Source: Pagrus major
Taxonomy: Eukaryota; Chordata; Actinopteri; Spariformes; Sparidae
Assembly: GCF_040436345.1 (NCBI RefSeq)
Contig: NC_133238.1
Coordinates: forward strand, 6,078,150 to 6,142,149
Direction: 5' to 3'
DNA length: 64,000 nt
The translations under genes were made by a program, and so were the position numbers. Below the pieces are notes generated by a model. It saw only the letters and a program-made list of their open reading frames with translations. It did not search any database and was not told the origin of the DNA. This document shows positions 25,701-35,200 of this stretch, piece by piece; within the stretch, counting starts at the first letter, position 1, and each line of letters begins with the position of its first letter.

Positions 25701-26925
25701 GAAGTTATGGAGTGTTTAAAATTCAAAAAATATTGTCTAGACTCACTCTCAGCCTTCAAACCAACATAGTCAACCCACAGCTCTGAGCTATAATCAACCT
25801 TCATGGCTCAGTCTGAAGTTGATGTCACGTTGAGAATTTGTGCATGTTTTAATGAAAGCATGACTTCAAGGTTAATAAGCACACTGTCGTCCCCTCCCCC
25901 GCCCTGTCTCCAGGAAACACTACAGTTCCCATGGTGCCTACTCCCAAAGCAAACTGGCTCTGGTCCTCTTCACCTACTACCTGCAGGAGCAGCTGATGGC
26001 TGGCGGTTTCCCAGTGACCGTCAACGCCGTGGACCCCGGCATGGTGGACACGGCGCTGTACGACAACCTGTGGACCCTTGCACAGGCAATGAAGAAACCT
26101 GTGGCCAAGATACTGTTCAGGGTACATTTTTAATGGCATGACTTGTCTTGTGTTATATATCTTAGGGCTCGGTGACGTGGCCAAAACATAATTTCTTTTT
26201 CTTTTTTTTCAAGCATGGAGATGATTAACCGTTTTAATTGCCCCTGCAAAATGCAAGAATACAAAAGACTAATGGCTGCTTCAGTATTTTAAACATTTCC
26301 ATGTGCACATTAATGTCACTGCAGCAAATATCATGGCACATTTAGGCAGCACATTGAAAATATGTTATTATAAAGGAAACTCTTCAGAGGAAACACACTT
26401 AAACTTTTAGCTTCTGAAGTAAATATTTTGTAGACGGCTCTGATGGAGCTCAGGATTCATCAGGAGGTTGGCTGCTGTACTTCAAACAATTTCAGTGTGT
26501 GAACCTGTACTGTGTGTGTGTGACCTTATGATGTTTATTAGAACATACAGCATTAACATTACTGTAAATCTCCAGTGTCGGGAGATTTAAATAATCCATA
26601 AATGTAAGCTGCTGTGCCTCGTGCATAAATGTGCACATTGTCTCTAAAAATGGAGAAACTTATCGTTTCTGCTGCAGGGGCATCGATGCAGCTAATATCA
26701 TTAATTTTGTTTTACCTCAAGCTGTTGACGGTTCTTTTCTTCTCTCAGACTCCAGCGGAGGGAGCGTCCATATCTGTCTACGCAGCAGCTGCCTCTGAGA
26801 TGGAGGGGGTGGGGGGTTGTTACCTGTACAACGGCAAGAAGAGGGAGTCCTCTGACTCCTCCTACGACTCTGAGCTACAAGCGAAGCTGTGGAAGAAGAG
26901 CTGTGAGCTGGCGGGCCTTCCGTAG
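8826..26925 (+). CDS. dhrsx: Dehydrogenase/reductase X-linked homologue (DHRSX), 7 coding exons
   Basis: Short-chain dehydrogenase of 323 aa (human DHRSX is about 330). Coding exons: 8826-8925, 19457-19564, 20737-20805, 23761-23862, 24020-24227, 25914-26121 and 26749-26925. All junctions are GT-AG and the phases join in frame to a TAG stop. Residues 2-23 form a hydrophobic N-terminal anchor. The Rossmann motif TGGTRGMG is at 46-53, NNAG at 125-128, the catalytic serine in NMSSATHY near 180, and the YxxxK pair is Y205/K209. Human DHRSX is reported to act in the ER/lipid-droplet steps that turn polyprenol into dolichol, a dual oxidoreductase role; transfer of that function to fish is inferred. 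Intron 1 (about 10.5 kb) contains zbed1. The 3' UTR may reach an AATAAA at 28571-28576. The exon order, the motifs and the zbed1 neighbour make the identity strong. Confidence 0.95.
9600..9815 (+). repeat. Dispersed repeat, copy 1 of 2
   Basis: This segment aligns by eye with 11190-11432. Both carry an ATTCCCAG..AAGTTTA core, a CAGTG after it, an AATAgTTTATTGTT-type block and then AAATATCC.GCCTC, in the same order and orientation. No coding capacity is seen. It is probably a non-autonomous transposon fragment; the family is not recognised. Confidence 0.55.
10715..11035. repeat. MITE-like interspersed repeat
   Basis: One end is rich in ATTAATCGATTAG-type sequence (about 10950-11020), a signature that also appears at 12165-12240 and 44660-44745. 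The body (CAGAAAATTGGG, GAACCAGA-type blocks) looks like a widespread fish short transposon. The 90-codon frame across it (10719-10991) is incidental. The family name is not known to me. Confidence 0.45.
11190..11432 (+). repeat. Dispersed repeat, copy 2 of 2
   Basis: Homologous to 9600-9815, with the same order of conserved blocks. The two copies are about 1.6 kb apart in the same orientation, so they could mispair. No coding capacity. Confidence 0.55.
12155..12245. repeat. Repeat end with ATTAATC-type palindromic core
   Basis: Begins GGGCTGCAACGAACAAC and continues into TCAATTAATCTATAGATTATTG, a self-complementary AT-rich stretch that recurs at 10950-11020 and 44660-44745. It looks like the terminal part of a non-autonomous DNA element. 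Low information content limits confidence. Confidence 0.35.
13094..15142 (+). CDS. zbed1: Zinc finger BED-type protein 1 (ZBED1/DREF), domesticated hAT transposase
   Basis: Intronless 682-aa coding exon nested in dhrsx intron 1. I start at ATG 13094 (MEGKGSGP); the frame is open a few codons further upstream but only to a GTG, and a splice acceptor (TTGTTAG, ending 13044) lies just before, so a 5' noncoding exon is likely. The BED finger is intact: VAHPRAKSKVW near 16-26, then C47, C50, H66 and H71. A hAT-type core follows (CLGHTINRAMDEAF), then the C-terminal dimerisation region (LGLNEDPLLWW, VLQKYWCVPAMSV, NRLAP, QQVFLYEN). Length and sequence match vertebrate ZBED1 (human 694 aa) closely from end to end. 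In humans it is a nuclear DREF-like regulator of proliferation and ribosomal-protein genes with reported SUMO-ligase activity. It lacks flanking transposon ends and has a clean reading frame, consistent with a host gene. Confidence 0.93.
   Translation: MEGKGSGPSCSGLNLVAHPRAKSKVWKYFGFDTDADGCILHWKRIYCRVCMSQIAYSGNTSNLSYHLEKNHPVEFSEFVKSNTDQMREAFATAFSRIKNEPSGLHVQQQSQDTNLRQSLDYENRRHNDLTAAIINFICEGLYPVSVVEEPTFKTLMSTVDPGYCPPSKSDLIVKMLPQMYCRTRDMVFSELAGVVNCGVTTDLWQSQTQNRTYISLSMHSVNYNSTTGFSMTNKCLKTFEVQEDNTAENITRAMYETFVEWGITHKVSGATTNGSVDIVKACSLLDLSVEMPCLGHTINRAMDEAFQLPRVDGFLGCCRKIVDHFREPAMYLLREKQKQHGLAQCALITDRGRSWLATLAMLQRLREQQIAVTETLRESSSNHQFTFDGPDWALLEGLAEVLQPFKVVANMITSCRYPTISMVRPVLHMLLNNTLKVKEGDLKEISMTKEVISKVLSSTYSHNSQLSQEISTFLNIATFLDPRYKKLPFLSTQERSKVENNIIEEAKAILEKQIAERPCLDDFSLVSDEPPSKKQTPLRESSASCVSQDNPLAAIFCQSDADQSQEELHAQVLEELSNYKSQRVLGLNEDPLLWWSSHAPLFPTLPKVLQKYWCVPAMSVPCHRLFSSSGTVLCGKRNRLAPVLVDQQVFLYENSRSYYEPEPCEDDLDNVWEGNCLGQPLE
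15143..16225 (+). other. zbed1 3' flank and start of an old dispersed repeat
   Basis: Noncoding. The zbed1 3' UTR presumably occupies the first part, but I see no canonical AATAAA within 500 bases. From about 15775 the sequence (CTCAACAACTATTGGACAG, then GATGAATCCTAATGAC) is one arm of a widespread fish repeat whose other end is at 17811-17900, beyond a transposon insertion. Confidence 0.5.
16234..17802. mobile_element. Non-autonomous hAT-like fold-back transposon with 8-bp target duplication
   Basis: Exact 8-bp direct repeats ATGTTAAC flank the element (16226-16233 and 17803-17810). The ends are inverted: TAGAGATAGACCGAT on the left and TAGGGATAGACCGAT read inward from the right, one mismatch in 15. 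Several GCCGATA/TATCGGC subterminal motifs sit inside both ends. The interior holds a (CA)n run and long internal inverted repeats, for example 17013-17100 with 17282-17371, 16935-17000 with 17480-17533 and 16635-16685 with 17403-17456. No transposase is encoded. The 8-bp duplication suggests the hAT superfamily. Confidence 0.85.
16687..16742. repeat. (CA)n microsatellite
   Basis: About 28 uninterrupted CA dinucleotides inside the fold-back transposon at 16234-17802. Confidence 0.97.
17940..18025 (+). repeat. Short dispersed fish repeat
   Basis: Shares GCTAGCTGTTT, CCAGTCTT and ATGCT with 56165-56250 in the same order. Noncoding; probably a fragment of a common MITE/SINE-like family. Confidence 0.5.
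18901..19315. mobile_element. MITE with about 20-bp imperfect terminal inverted repeats
   Basis: The left end reads GGCTGAATCCCAATGTCTAG and the right end, read inward, GGCTGAATCTAAATGTCCAT, matching at 16 of 20 positions. The element is 415 bp. A 135-codon frame (18913-19320) runs through it and even past its end, but shows no domain. No clear target duplication. Confidence 0.65.
19659..20112. mobile_element. MITE copy A (TTAAAGG termini), in dhrsx intron 2
   Basis: Starts TTAAAGGAGCGATTTGTAAG and ends CTTACAAATTACACCTTTAA, an imperfect terminal inverted repeat of about 20 bp. The interior block ATGTCTACTGAAGTTAG..GCTAACCAGCTAGCC is shared with copies at 23066-23388 and 29081-29697. Non-autonomous; superfamily uncertain. 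Confidence 0.75.
20806..23065 (+). other. dhrsx intron 3, no gene seen
   Basis: AT-rich intronic sequence. A stretch at about 21120-21240 (ATGGTAACACTTTAT...ACTGTTAACAAACAATGAAAT) shares its motifs with the palindromic repeat at 55140-55490 and is probably a fragment of the same family. Nothing else is recognisable. Confidence 0.5.
23066..23388. mobile_element. MITE copy B (TTAAAGG termini), in dhrsx intron 3
   Basis: The left end TTAAAGGGGCAATATGTAA and the right end, read inward, TTAAAGGTGCAATATGTAAG are almost perfect inverted repeats. The interior ACTGAAGTTAGTATGCTAAC block matches copies A and C. At 323 bp it is the shortest and cleanest of the three. Confidence 0.8.
24540..24965 (+). 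repeat. Old dispersed fish repeat with internal 80-bp minisatellite
   Basis: Same family as the repeat split around 16234-17802: it ends CTCACAGAGCTGCTAGCAATG, preceded by GTGAGCATGTTAGCATT. The middle has been amplified in tandem (see 24583-24870). It lies in dhrsx intron 5. No coding capacity. Confidence 0.7.
24583..24870 (+). repeat. Minisatellite, 80-bp unit, about 3.5 copies
   Basis: Units begin with CATGCTAATTAGCAAATG at 24583, 24663 and 24743, and with CACGCTAATTAGC at 24823, so the period is exactly 80. The first three copies are nearly identical; the last is truncated and slightly diverged. Confidence 0.95.
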
Positions 26926-28600
26926 GCCTGACTGTGACCCTCACACAGGAAAGATCCACATCAACCAGCGTCACCTAAGAGATGGTACCTGCAGCTTACT
27001 GATCATATAGAACCACTGCCGCACTTTATATTGTGCCAACACTTAGATATCTAGATTATTATACGCACATGGACATGCTTCACTTTCTGCACAGTTAATT
27101 CCTGTTATCTGTATGTTTTAGTTCTCAACAGCTGATCAGCTATAGAGAGTCAAATACAGAGTTCTCCATGTGCCAAATGCACTTGTTGTGTTTACAGGCC
27201 AAGTTTTTCTAGTCGAGCAGCTTTTGTTGCGTAACAATGACAGACAATCTGTTCACCACAGCAGCCTGAATGCCTTATCAGTGCCTATGTAAGCCTACAG
27301 CGGAGGCTGTATTGATTTATTTTAAGTATTTTTTTTAATATTCTGGCATAGTCTCAATTAATGTTTCCACATGTGTGATATAATGTGATGTGTCAGTATG
27401 TAGATAGTGTAGAGATCTGAATTGAGATTTCATTTAAAGAAGAACAAAACATTTCATGGAGCTTCACACACCACAAATGTACTTCAGTCTGAATGATAAT
27501 TCATTTTAACATTCATATTATGAATCAGCATGTAAAGTGAATATGAAGTACAAATAATTTTAGAAATTTAAGAGCCCCCACATACCAATGGCTCTGGTTT
27601 TAGTTTGGTTGCTCAAAGCAAAGGTGTTAACAAAGTCCCATTTCCTTCTTGACTTCAATTTGTGATGTTTCAGGATAAGGCTGGCAAAAATCCAGATTTG
27701 TCTTGTTGTTAATTCTTTGAAAATGGCAAAACTAACAACGATCAATCCCACATACACTGTGCCGCTGCCGGAAACACTTACTGGAGAACCAGATCTTTAT
27801 TAATCCATGCTGAAAATGGTCCAAAGGCAGTAACTCCTCCTCATTTTTGAGTAAAGTTAGCTGAAAACTACACCTACCAGACAATTTAGGAAACGAGCCT
27901 GAGACATTAGGGTTAGGTGGTTTGTGAAAATGAAACTACAGTATATACTGTATGTGTAAGTTTGTTTTGAAAGATGAACACGCTCAGTAGGAACCACTGT
28001 GCTCGGGGCTGACAGCCACATGGATAGTGAAGTCATGAAGACACTTTGGTGGTCTGGGTCTGCACTTGGATATTGTTTAATGCCAGCTTTATACTTTAAC
28101 ATTTTCTGTTGATTAATTTCAAATATGTAGAGAAATGTTTTTTAAATTGTTCCTCATATCATCTAATGAATTTTGGATATTAATTTTCCAAACAAATCAA
28201 AAATGTATTTTAGTATTGTGCCTCAATGGTTGCTTGAATCTGTGAAATACATTAAATAATAACAGTATTATTTATGTGATATGCCATGAAGATTGTAGAA
28301 GACTTCCCAAAGTCATCATCCAGACTGCTGTCCTTCATCTCCTCCGCTCTGTCCTTGTTATCCACCTCCTCTTACTGCATGCATTACAGTCAGACACTGT
28401 TTCCATTAAAGGTCTGATTTATTGATTATATAACGCACACAAATATTTACAATGATCACTGTGAATAATGATTTTATCAGTGTGCATTCATTTATAGTGT
28501 TTATGAATAGTATGTTTACATGTATCATATCAACAGACGTCCCACTTGGGGCAAGAATATGTTGATCACTAATAAAGAAAATTGCCTCCAAATTTCTGAG
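26926..28600 (+). other. Probable dhrsx 3' UTR and 3' flank
   Basis: Downstream of the TAG stop I see no further exon. The first canonical polyadenylation signal in good context is AATAAA at 28571-28576, giving a 3' UTR of about 1.65 kb if used. All open frames here are short and featureless. Confidence 0.45.
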
Positions 28601-29080
28601 TTGCCTGCGTTTTATATATGTTTTATTATATTTTTAGCTTAGACAGGCGTTCATTAACTGAAATACTGAATACACAACAATAACTAAAAAAGATATTAGT
28701 AACACATCTGACTTCTGAATGATCAAGCAGTACACTATATGGTGATTTCTGCAATGTAAATGACACCACATGTAGAAAAGGCAAGATTCTTTATATGGCT
28801 CCATTCAGACACGGGGATTCAAAGTGCTTTACAGAAACATAATGCATTGAAATAGGACATTAAGACATTGAGAAACATGCATTTATGGGAGAATTATTCA
28901 TATTTTTGATCTGCAATGCAATACACATATTTTGCAATGTATGCAACAGGAGAAATATGACAAAACATAGTATGTGTATTTACACTGGGGATGCTGGAGA
29001 CATGTGCCTACTACTGTTTAAAATGTCTGATTTAAAAGCAGAATGTCCTTAGAATAGCTGGAACCAAAGAAATGTTACTT

Positions 29081-29697
29081 ACAAACTTAGATATTGCCAG
29101 AATTTTTGTTTAAAATAAAAATTATAACAAACGTAACAAGTGTGAAGAGACAACAGTGTTGACGTTCTGTCAAAGACGTCTATGTTTCGTGCTGCAGAGA
29201 TGTCTACTGAAGTTAGCATGCTAACCAGCTAGCCCTGGCCCGTCCTGTCTCGTAATACCATTTTATACCTCAAGAGGTGATTGTCTGATGATACAGTAGA
29301 TACAGTATATGCCAGCTGTTAGTGTAATAAATGATCAAAATAAATGAAATACTCTTACTTCTTCCCTGACTAAACAGAAAAATACAGCTGCAAACCACAA
29401 GTGTTTCTCTGTTACTGAACTAAGACGAGCTTATAATAAAAAGAAAACCTGTCATTCAAACTGGACATAAACTAAATAAAACTCACCTAAACAGTCTTTG
29501 TCTTTCTACAGTCACCTCTGGTTTGGTCCAAACACCCCTCATTTCACAGAGTCAACCCGCCATTGGGTCCGGTTCTGCTCCCAGGTTTCTGCCTGTTAAA
29601 AGGCAGTTCTTTCTCACCACTGTCGCCTTGATGCTGCCTCCTTTGTTTTTGGAGCTACATGCGAATTCAGGCCATATTCTACAAATTACACCTTAAA
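29081..29697. mobile_element. MITE copy C, interrupted by a LINE 3' fragment
   Basis: The core at 29150-29275 matches MITE copy A (ACGTCTATGT, ATGTCTACTGAAGTTAGCAT, CTAACCAGCTAGCC, then TACCTCAAGAG). The right end ACAAATTACACCTTAAAGG is preserved; the left terminus is degraded. Between core and right end lies a LINE 3' UTR-like piece at about 29556-29640. Confidence 0.65.
29556..29640 (+). repeat. Fragment of fish L2/CR1-type LINE 3' region
   Basis: The order GGTTCTGCTCCCAGGTTTCT, GCCTGTTAAAAGGCAGTT, then CACTGTCGCC is characteristic of the 3' region of a very common fish LINE. It is short and noncoding, embedded in MITE copy C. Confidence 0.6.
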
Positions 29698-30283
29698 GGT
29701 ACAATCCATATTTTTCATTTCTGTAATTTTCTACTCTGACCTCATACGATCCCCCATTGCATTGCCTAAATTCCCATATGTTTAAGACTGTTCTCCATCT
29801 CAGCCCTTCTGTCCACACCACTTTGAACACAAGAGGACACCCTTGAAACAAAATAACTACTCTGTGTTCACGAGATGAGAATAATTATGGCCTTATGGGC
29901 TTTCATAATTGTCCCGCAAGAATGTACATTTCCAGAAACAATGCACTGGTTGCTAAGGATCATCTGCAGGCTTTCATTGGGAACTATATCTGGCAGAGGA
30001 GACAGGATGGTGAAAACTGTCCTCTCCCTTCTTTCCTCCTCCTCCGGTGAGCTATAATGACATGCAGAGGAGCGAGGATGAGCCTCAATGATCCCTCTGC
30101 TATAGTGCCATCTACTGGGTGAACTCACAACACACAGAGAGAACCACATCACATCTTTGGTAATGAAACTTGACTGATTTTATATCATGATCAGACTCTA
30201 TATGACCGAAAGTATCACTCCTGTCAAGCCCAGCTCCAGTTAGGTTTGGAAGAGTTTGACTGGAGTGCACAGAGCCCTGACCT

Positions 30284-30415
30284 GACAGCATGTTTAGGTG
30301 GGTGGTTCTGTGTCAGAGCGACGTCCACACGAATGCCAGAAGAACAAGATTACAAATGTTACTCACTTCATCTGTGAGTAATTTTAATGTTATGGCTGAT
30401 CAGTGTGCAGCAGGA
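30284..30415 (-). mobile_element. Internally deleted Tc1-like transposon fragment
   Basis: On the - strand, 30290-30340 encodes GIRVDVALTQNHPPKHAV, which matches the GIHVDVTLTRT-type segment of a Tc1-family transposase. Sequence then jumps straight to a terminal block (TTTTAATGTTATGGCTGATC, about 30379-30398) shared with the end of the copy at 38701-38985. The bulk of the transposase gene is missing. Confidence 0.65.
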
Positions 30416-31290
30416 AGAGTCGGTTGTCCACAAACTTTTGGCCACATAGGGGTAGTCAGATTACAGTGGTGAAAACTGAAACCATTCATTTTTTTGAGTG
30501 GGAAAGTTCATTTTTAACTTCAGAAACAATAGTTTGTCAAACTATTTATTTATTTCATATCTACTTTAAAAGTAGAAGTTGGATTACAAGTCAACTTTTT
30601 GTAGGTGACAAAAAATAGAGCAACATACACACAACACACTGTTACAGTTTAATATATCTAATTTCCTCTGTTTTCCTGGGACAGTCAGGAGTAGGGGGGA
30701 GATTCTCTTTATTTTATTTATTTATCTATTTTTCCCATATATGCATATTACGCTTAATCTATTCATTATTGTTACACTTTCTCTTTCCCCATTTTCCTGC
30801 TTCTGAACACACAAACACAAACTGTGATTCAACATACAATGCACTATACCAGTGTGTTTTGCTTGATCGCTTTTTATCTAGTCAGTCTTCCTGTCTCCAT
30901 TGCCGACAGTATCTTTTTTGTTATACGTAGTGTCGCTTTGAGCATGTTTCTCACTCGTCTTGTGTTGCATCACTAAATTAAAATAAATAAATAAAAACAT
31001 AGATTAGAACTTGAAATATCAGGCTACCACCTTGAATTTATGTCTGCCTTCTGTCTTTTTCCTTCCTGTATTGATTTAGGGATCCATGTTGAACTTAAAG
31101 TATCTCGGACATAAATAATCAAAATATATCAAAAATAATCATTTTGAGTATGACAAAATGTGGAAAAAAATAAATGTAATTCAATTTTAAATGTCCTCCA
31201 CATAGAGCTCATTAAGGTTTCTGTAAACCCCTGAAGTTGTGAAAATACTCTTGAAATGATACGTGAGGCTGAATAAAAGAGTAGAATAGT

Positions 31291-31296
31291 TTATTG
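31291..31296 (-). terminator. Candidate etv5 polyadenylation signal
   Basis: The - strand reads AATAAA about 1.0 kb past the etv5 stop codon, in AT-rich sequence. It would give a 3' UTR of about 1 kb, typical for this gene family. No other AATAAA in good context was noted between here and the stop, but usage is inferred. Confidence 0.4.
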
Positions 31297-32293
31297 TATC
31301 AGTAAAGATCAACAAAAGGCACACATACTGAGGGTAGACACACACCAGCGTCAGTGTCTCTCTCCAGCCTCATACCATCATGTGATCATATAGCAAAATA
31401 TACCATTACATCCATTTTCTATCTGCAGGACTCAAAGGGTAGAAGTCATTCAACCTTGGACAGGCTGAAAACTGATGCAGTAGATTAGCAGACTAAACTC
31501 TGCAGCTCAAGATACAACATAAAGCAAAAGCAGCCTTTAGAAAAAATAGATTCATATATAATTAGACACCTTTTCTACACATTGAAGCAAATCAACCATA
31601 CAAAAATGCAGAAAACTATCTCAATAGTACAATAACTGGTGAGCTGCTTGTAAGAAAGTCCATGCTTATTATTAGCTTCATAGTGGCAATGTTACACGAT
31701 CAAAAATAGGAGTAGTACTTTTATCATAAAACAGTTTAGGAAAAAACTTACAAGTCCATATAATGCCAAAATATTAGCTTTGAAAACAAGAAAAATACAC
31801 AAAAGACATGTCAATATACATGTTTATAGGTGGACCATAACGTCTGGAAAATAACACGAGTCCCTTTCAAGCAGTAAAAGGCTTATCCAAAAAAACAATT
31901 AGAAGTAAATTAGTAAAGGAGTGCCATGGCTTTGAGATACTTTTTGGTTGAAATACTGATCCCAGAGTTCACATACGCGAAGACTACAGTGATGGCCATG
32001 CTACTAAGTTATATCTGCGCTTTGACGCATTTCAACGCTAAGAGGTTGAAGGGTGGTGGGGGGGCAGAACTGGTCTTAAGCCATCGTTACAAACAAAAGC
32101 AAAATTACAACTAGAATAGTTTTGCACAAACGACTGCATTTTTGTTCTAATTAACACTCTCAGAGATTCTTGAATTTTCAGCTTCAAACCGAAAAATCAA
32201 GCCAAAAACTTTTGTCAGAAGAGACGTTTAGGTTTGATTAAAAAAAGCTCTGATAAATTATTCTCGCAGGTATATATGTTGGAGGAGTGCAGT

Positions 32294-35200
32294 CTAGTAC
32301 GGGTAGCTGTCTGGGAAAGCCAGCCCCTGGATGCACTGCTCCCCTCCCTCAGCGAGGTATGGACCCTCCTCCTCGAAGCTGGGCACGGGGAAGCTGTCCT
32401 CCTCGCTGGGAGGTAGGATGGCGTCTGGGTCGGCCTTCAGGCTCAGTCTCTGGTTGTCTGGGAAAGCCATGGAGAAGAGCGCCTCAGGGTTGCATACGAA
32501 TTTGTAGACATACCTCTCCCCGGCCACCTGTAGAACAAGGGGAGAGAGGGAAAGATCTTGAGTATGTCCTTATTAAGGATCACGTTAGGATAATAGGGCT
32601 ACACAATAGTGACAATGCAAGTAAGGCGAATTAACTTGAACTCTTTCACATTTTAGACGTGTTCTTTGTGTTTTCATGGCATTTAACAGGGTATCATGGG
32701 GACCAGGAATAAGGTGGCTATATCGCAGTAAACTGAAATATGGCCTGTAGGGTTATATTCTTAACTGGCAGTAATGTCACAATGAATATCAGGCGATGTT
32801 GTGGGGTAACCAGTGTAACAAGTAATGTAACTAATTACTCTTGACATTACTTTTTTCAATCCCAACACTAGTCTGAGGAATCTCCTACCCTGCATATGAG
32901 TCAACCAAAGATAAGGTCCAGTCCCAAAGGTTGAGATTCTCTAGCCCCACCATCAGGCCAAATGTCATTATTACAACTAATCAGTCAATGATCCTGTAGA
33001 ATGTGAAGTGTGAGATTATTACCCTCATGTACTATAGACAGTGTATTATTTCCTTGGTGGGCTCTTGTGTGATTTTTGTGACGTGCAGAAAAAGTTAAAA
33101 AGTTGATACGTCCATAATAGCAGATGATACAATTCCAAATGTAAAAAGGAAAACACACACTTCATAACACGTGTAACCAAATATAAAGAGTAGAGTGGAG
33201 AAGTGAAAGATGACCTGCCTTTACCTTCTGCATGATGCCCTTCTCATAGTAGTATCTCAGTGAGCGGCTCAGCTTGTCATAGTTCATGGCTGGTCGATTC
33301 TTTTGGATCCCCCAGAGTCGGGCCACCTGGACACAAGGCAGGAGATAAAAAACATCAATAAAACAACTGGATTGATGCTCAGGTTTGTCTTTGTTACATT
33401 AACCAGATAATGATTTCCGCCTCTGATACAATACTGAACAATCCATAAAGCCTACAGCTAAAATCTGCTTGCTAACTGGATTAACGTATATTTTATCTGT
33501 TCATAAAACATAGGCAAGGATTCATCTATCCACCCGTACCATTTTGTCCTCACTCATTTAGTAAAGTCTTGTGACTCCCAACATTTTGCATTTTAATTAC
33601 GTATTAAATTACATTTTCTATTCAGCATTCACTAGTTTGTATTTTTATTTTTTAAATGAAGCCTTTTTAAATGGAGCTGTGTTGTTGGCCGATGACTGAC
33701 CTCTTCAGGGTCGATGAGTTTAAACTCCATGTTCCGTCCCGTCCAGACGATCAGGTGTGCGTTGGCCGGGTTGTCCAACAGTGTGAGCAGGAACTGCCAG
33801 AGCTGCAGGGAGCCCCGGCGCTGGTACGGCAAACCCTCCTGCTTCACTTTACCTGCATACACAGTCAAATAGGACACAATGAGTATGGCTCAATCCCATT
33901 TCAAATGTTTATCCCTAACCCCTCATTTTCAAATGCCCCTTTGCCCCTAAGCGGAGAGTGAAACCTCACTCTGTGAAATCGGCCAACTGCCTTCAAAAAC
34001 CTCATACGTCATCTGTTATCATCTTCTTAAACAGAAGGGACAGACATTTCCAATATGGCATCTTCAGCTGTGGTGATTTCTCTTACGTAAATGTGATTAT
34101 GGTATAACCAGGCACTATCTCAGTGCCATTTGCCATTTATCTATAGAGACAGAAAAGCATGGATGCTCACAATTTGTTTACTACTTCACGCTATCAAGAC
34201 TTTGCTGCTGGACTTCAGTTACATTTTGGCCCTCATACATCATCAAAATGCAGGACCATCATGCATAACTCTACCGAGATATCAGGAAACTTGTTTGAGA
34301 GAAATGACCAAAATACATTGAAATGACAGCGTTCTCATTATCTTCAGTTTGAAGGGTGCCTCTGAAAAAGCTCAGTTTGGAGGGCCATGTAGCCCTAAAA
34401 CTTCTCCCTACCCTACTATACCAACAACAACTGGAACACACCTGGGCATAACAACACATCTTTCACAAGGGTTCAGAGCAGAGGGAAAAGTCTATGAGTT
34501 TTAACGAGAAAATCTTTTTAGAGCTATGGAGTATTCAACCATCCATCTTTGCTCACTACAGGTTGGGATTTCTTTTTAAAATGCAAACATGAAATTATCA
34601 GTTGTTTTATGGGCACTGGCTATGAGAAGCAAGTCATTTTTAGTTCAAATTCACACTGGCCAATGTCACAGTCTTACCTTCCAGTCTTTCTGGCACAACA
34701 CAAGTGTCATCATAGTACAAATGTGGCTCATGACCAAACCCTGTGGGGCAAAAATATATATATATGTATATATAAATGTATAATACATATAAGTCCAGAT
34801 TTTCTTTTGGCTGAGAAACAGACTCAGACACCATGGCAAAAACTTATTTCATAGCAAACAGAAACAAACACAAACTCACCAACATTGTTCTTCTGGTACA
34901 AAACTGAAGACTTTCCAAATGATGACGACTGGCAGGTTTGAACATCTAGACAACACAAGACAAGTCATCATAAGCAAATTGAAAGCCAACTGGAAGTCTT
35001 TGGAGTCTCTGAATGCCCACCACTAAATGTATATAGGTTATTCCATACCAACTCACCTAGTGCCTCCCAGTTCCTGTCATGGATTGTCTTGAAAATAATT
35101 ATTTTGAAACTTCACGAGACCTGGCAAAATCCTATAGCTGTACTCCAAATAAATAGAATGAGTTCTGGATTTTGGGTGAGTTGGCATGGAATGACCCATA

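Noticed and set aside
32287..32634. 115-codon + strand frame over the last etv5 exon
   Set aside because: Antisense shadow of the etv5 C-terminal exon, running into intron sequence.
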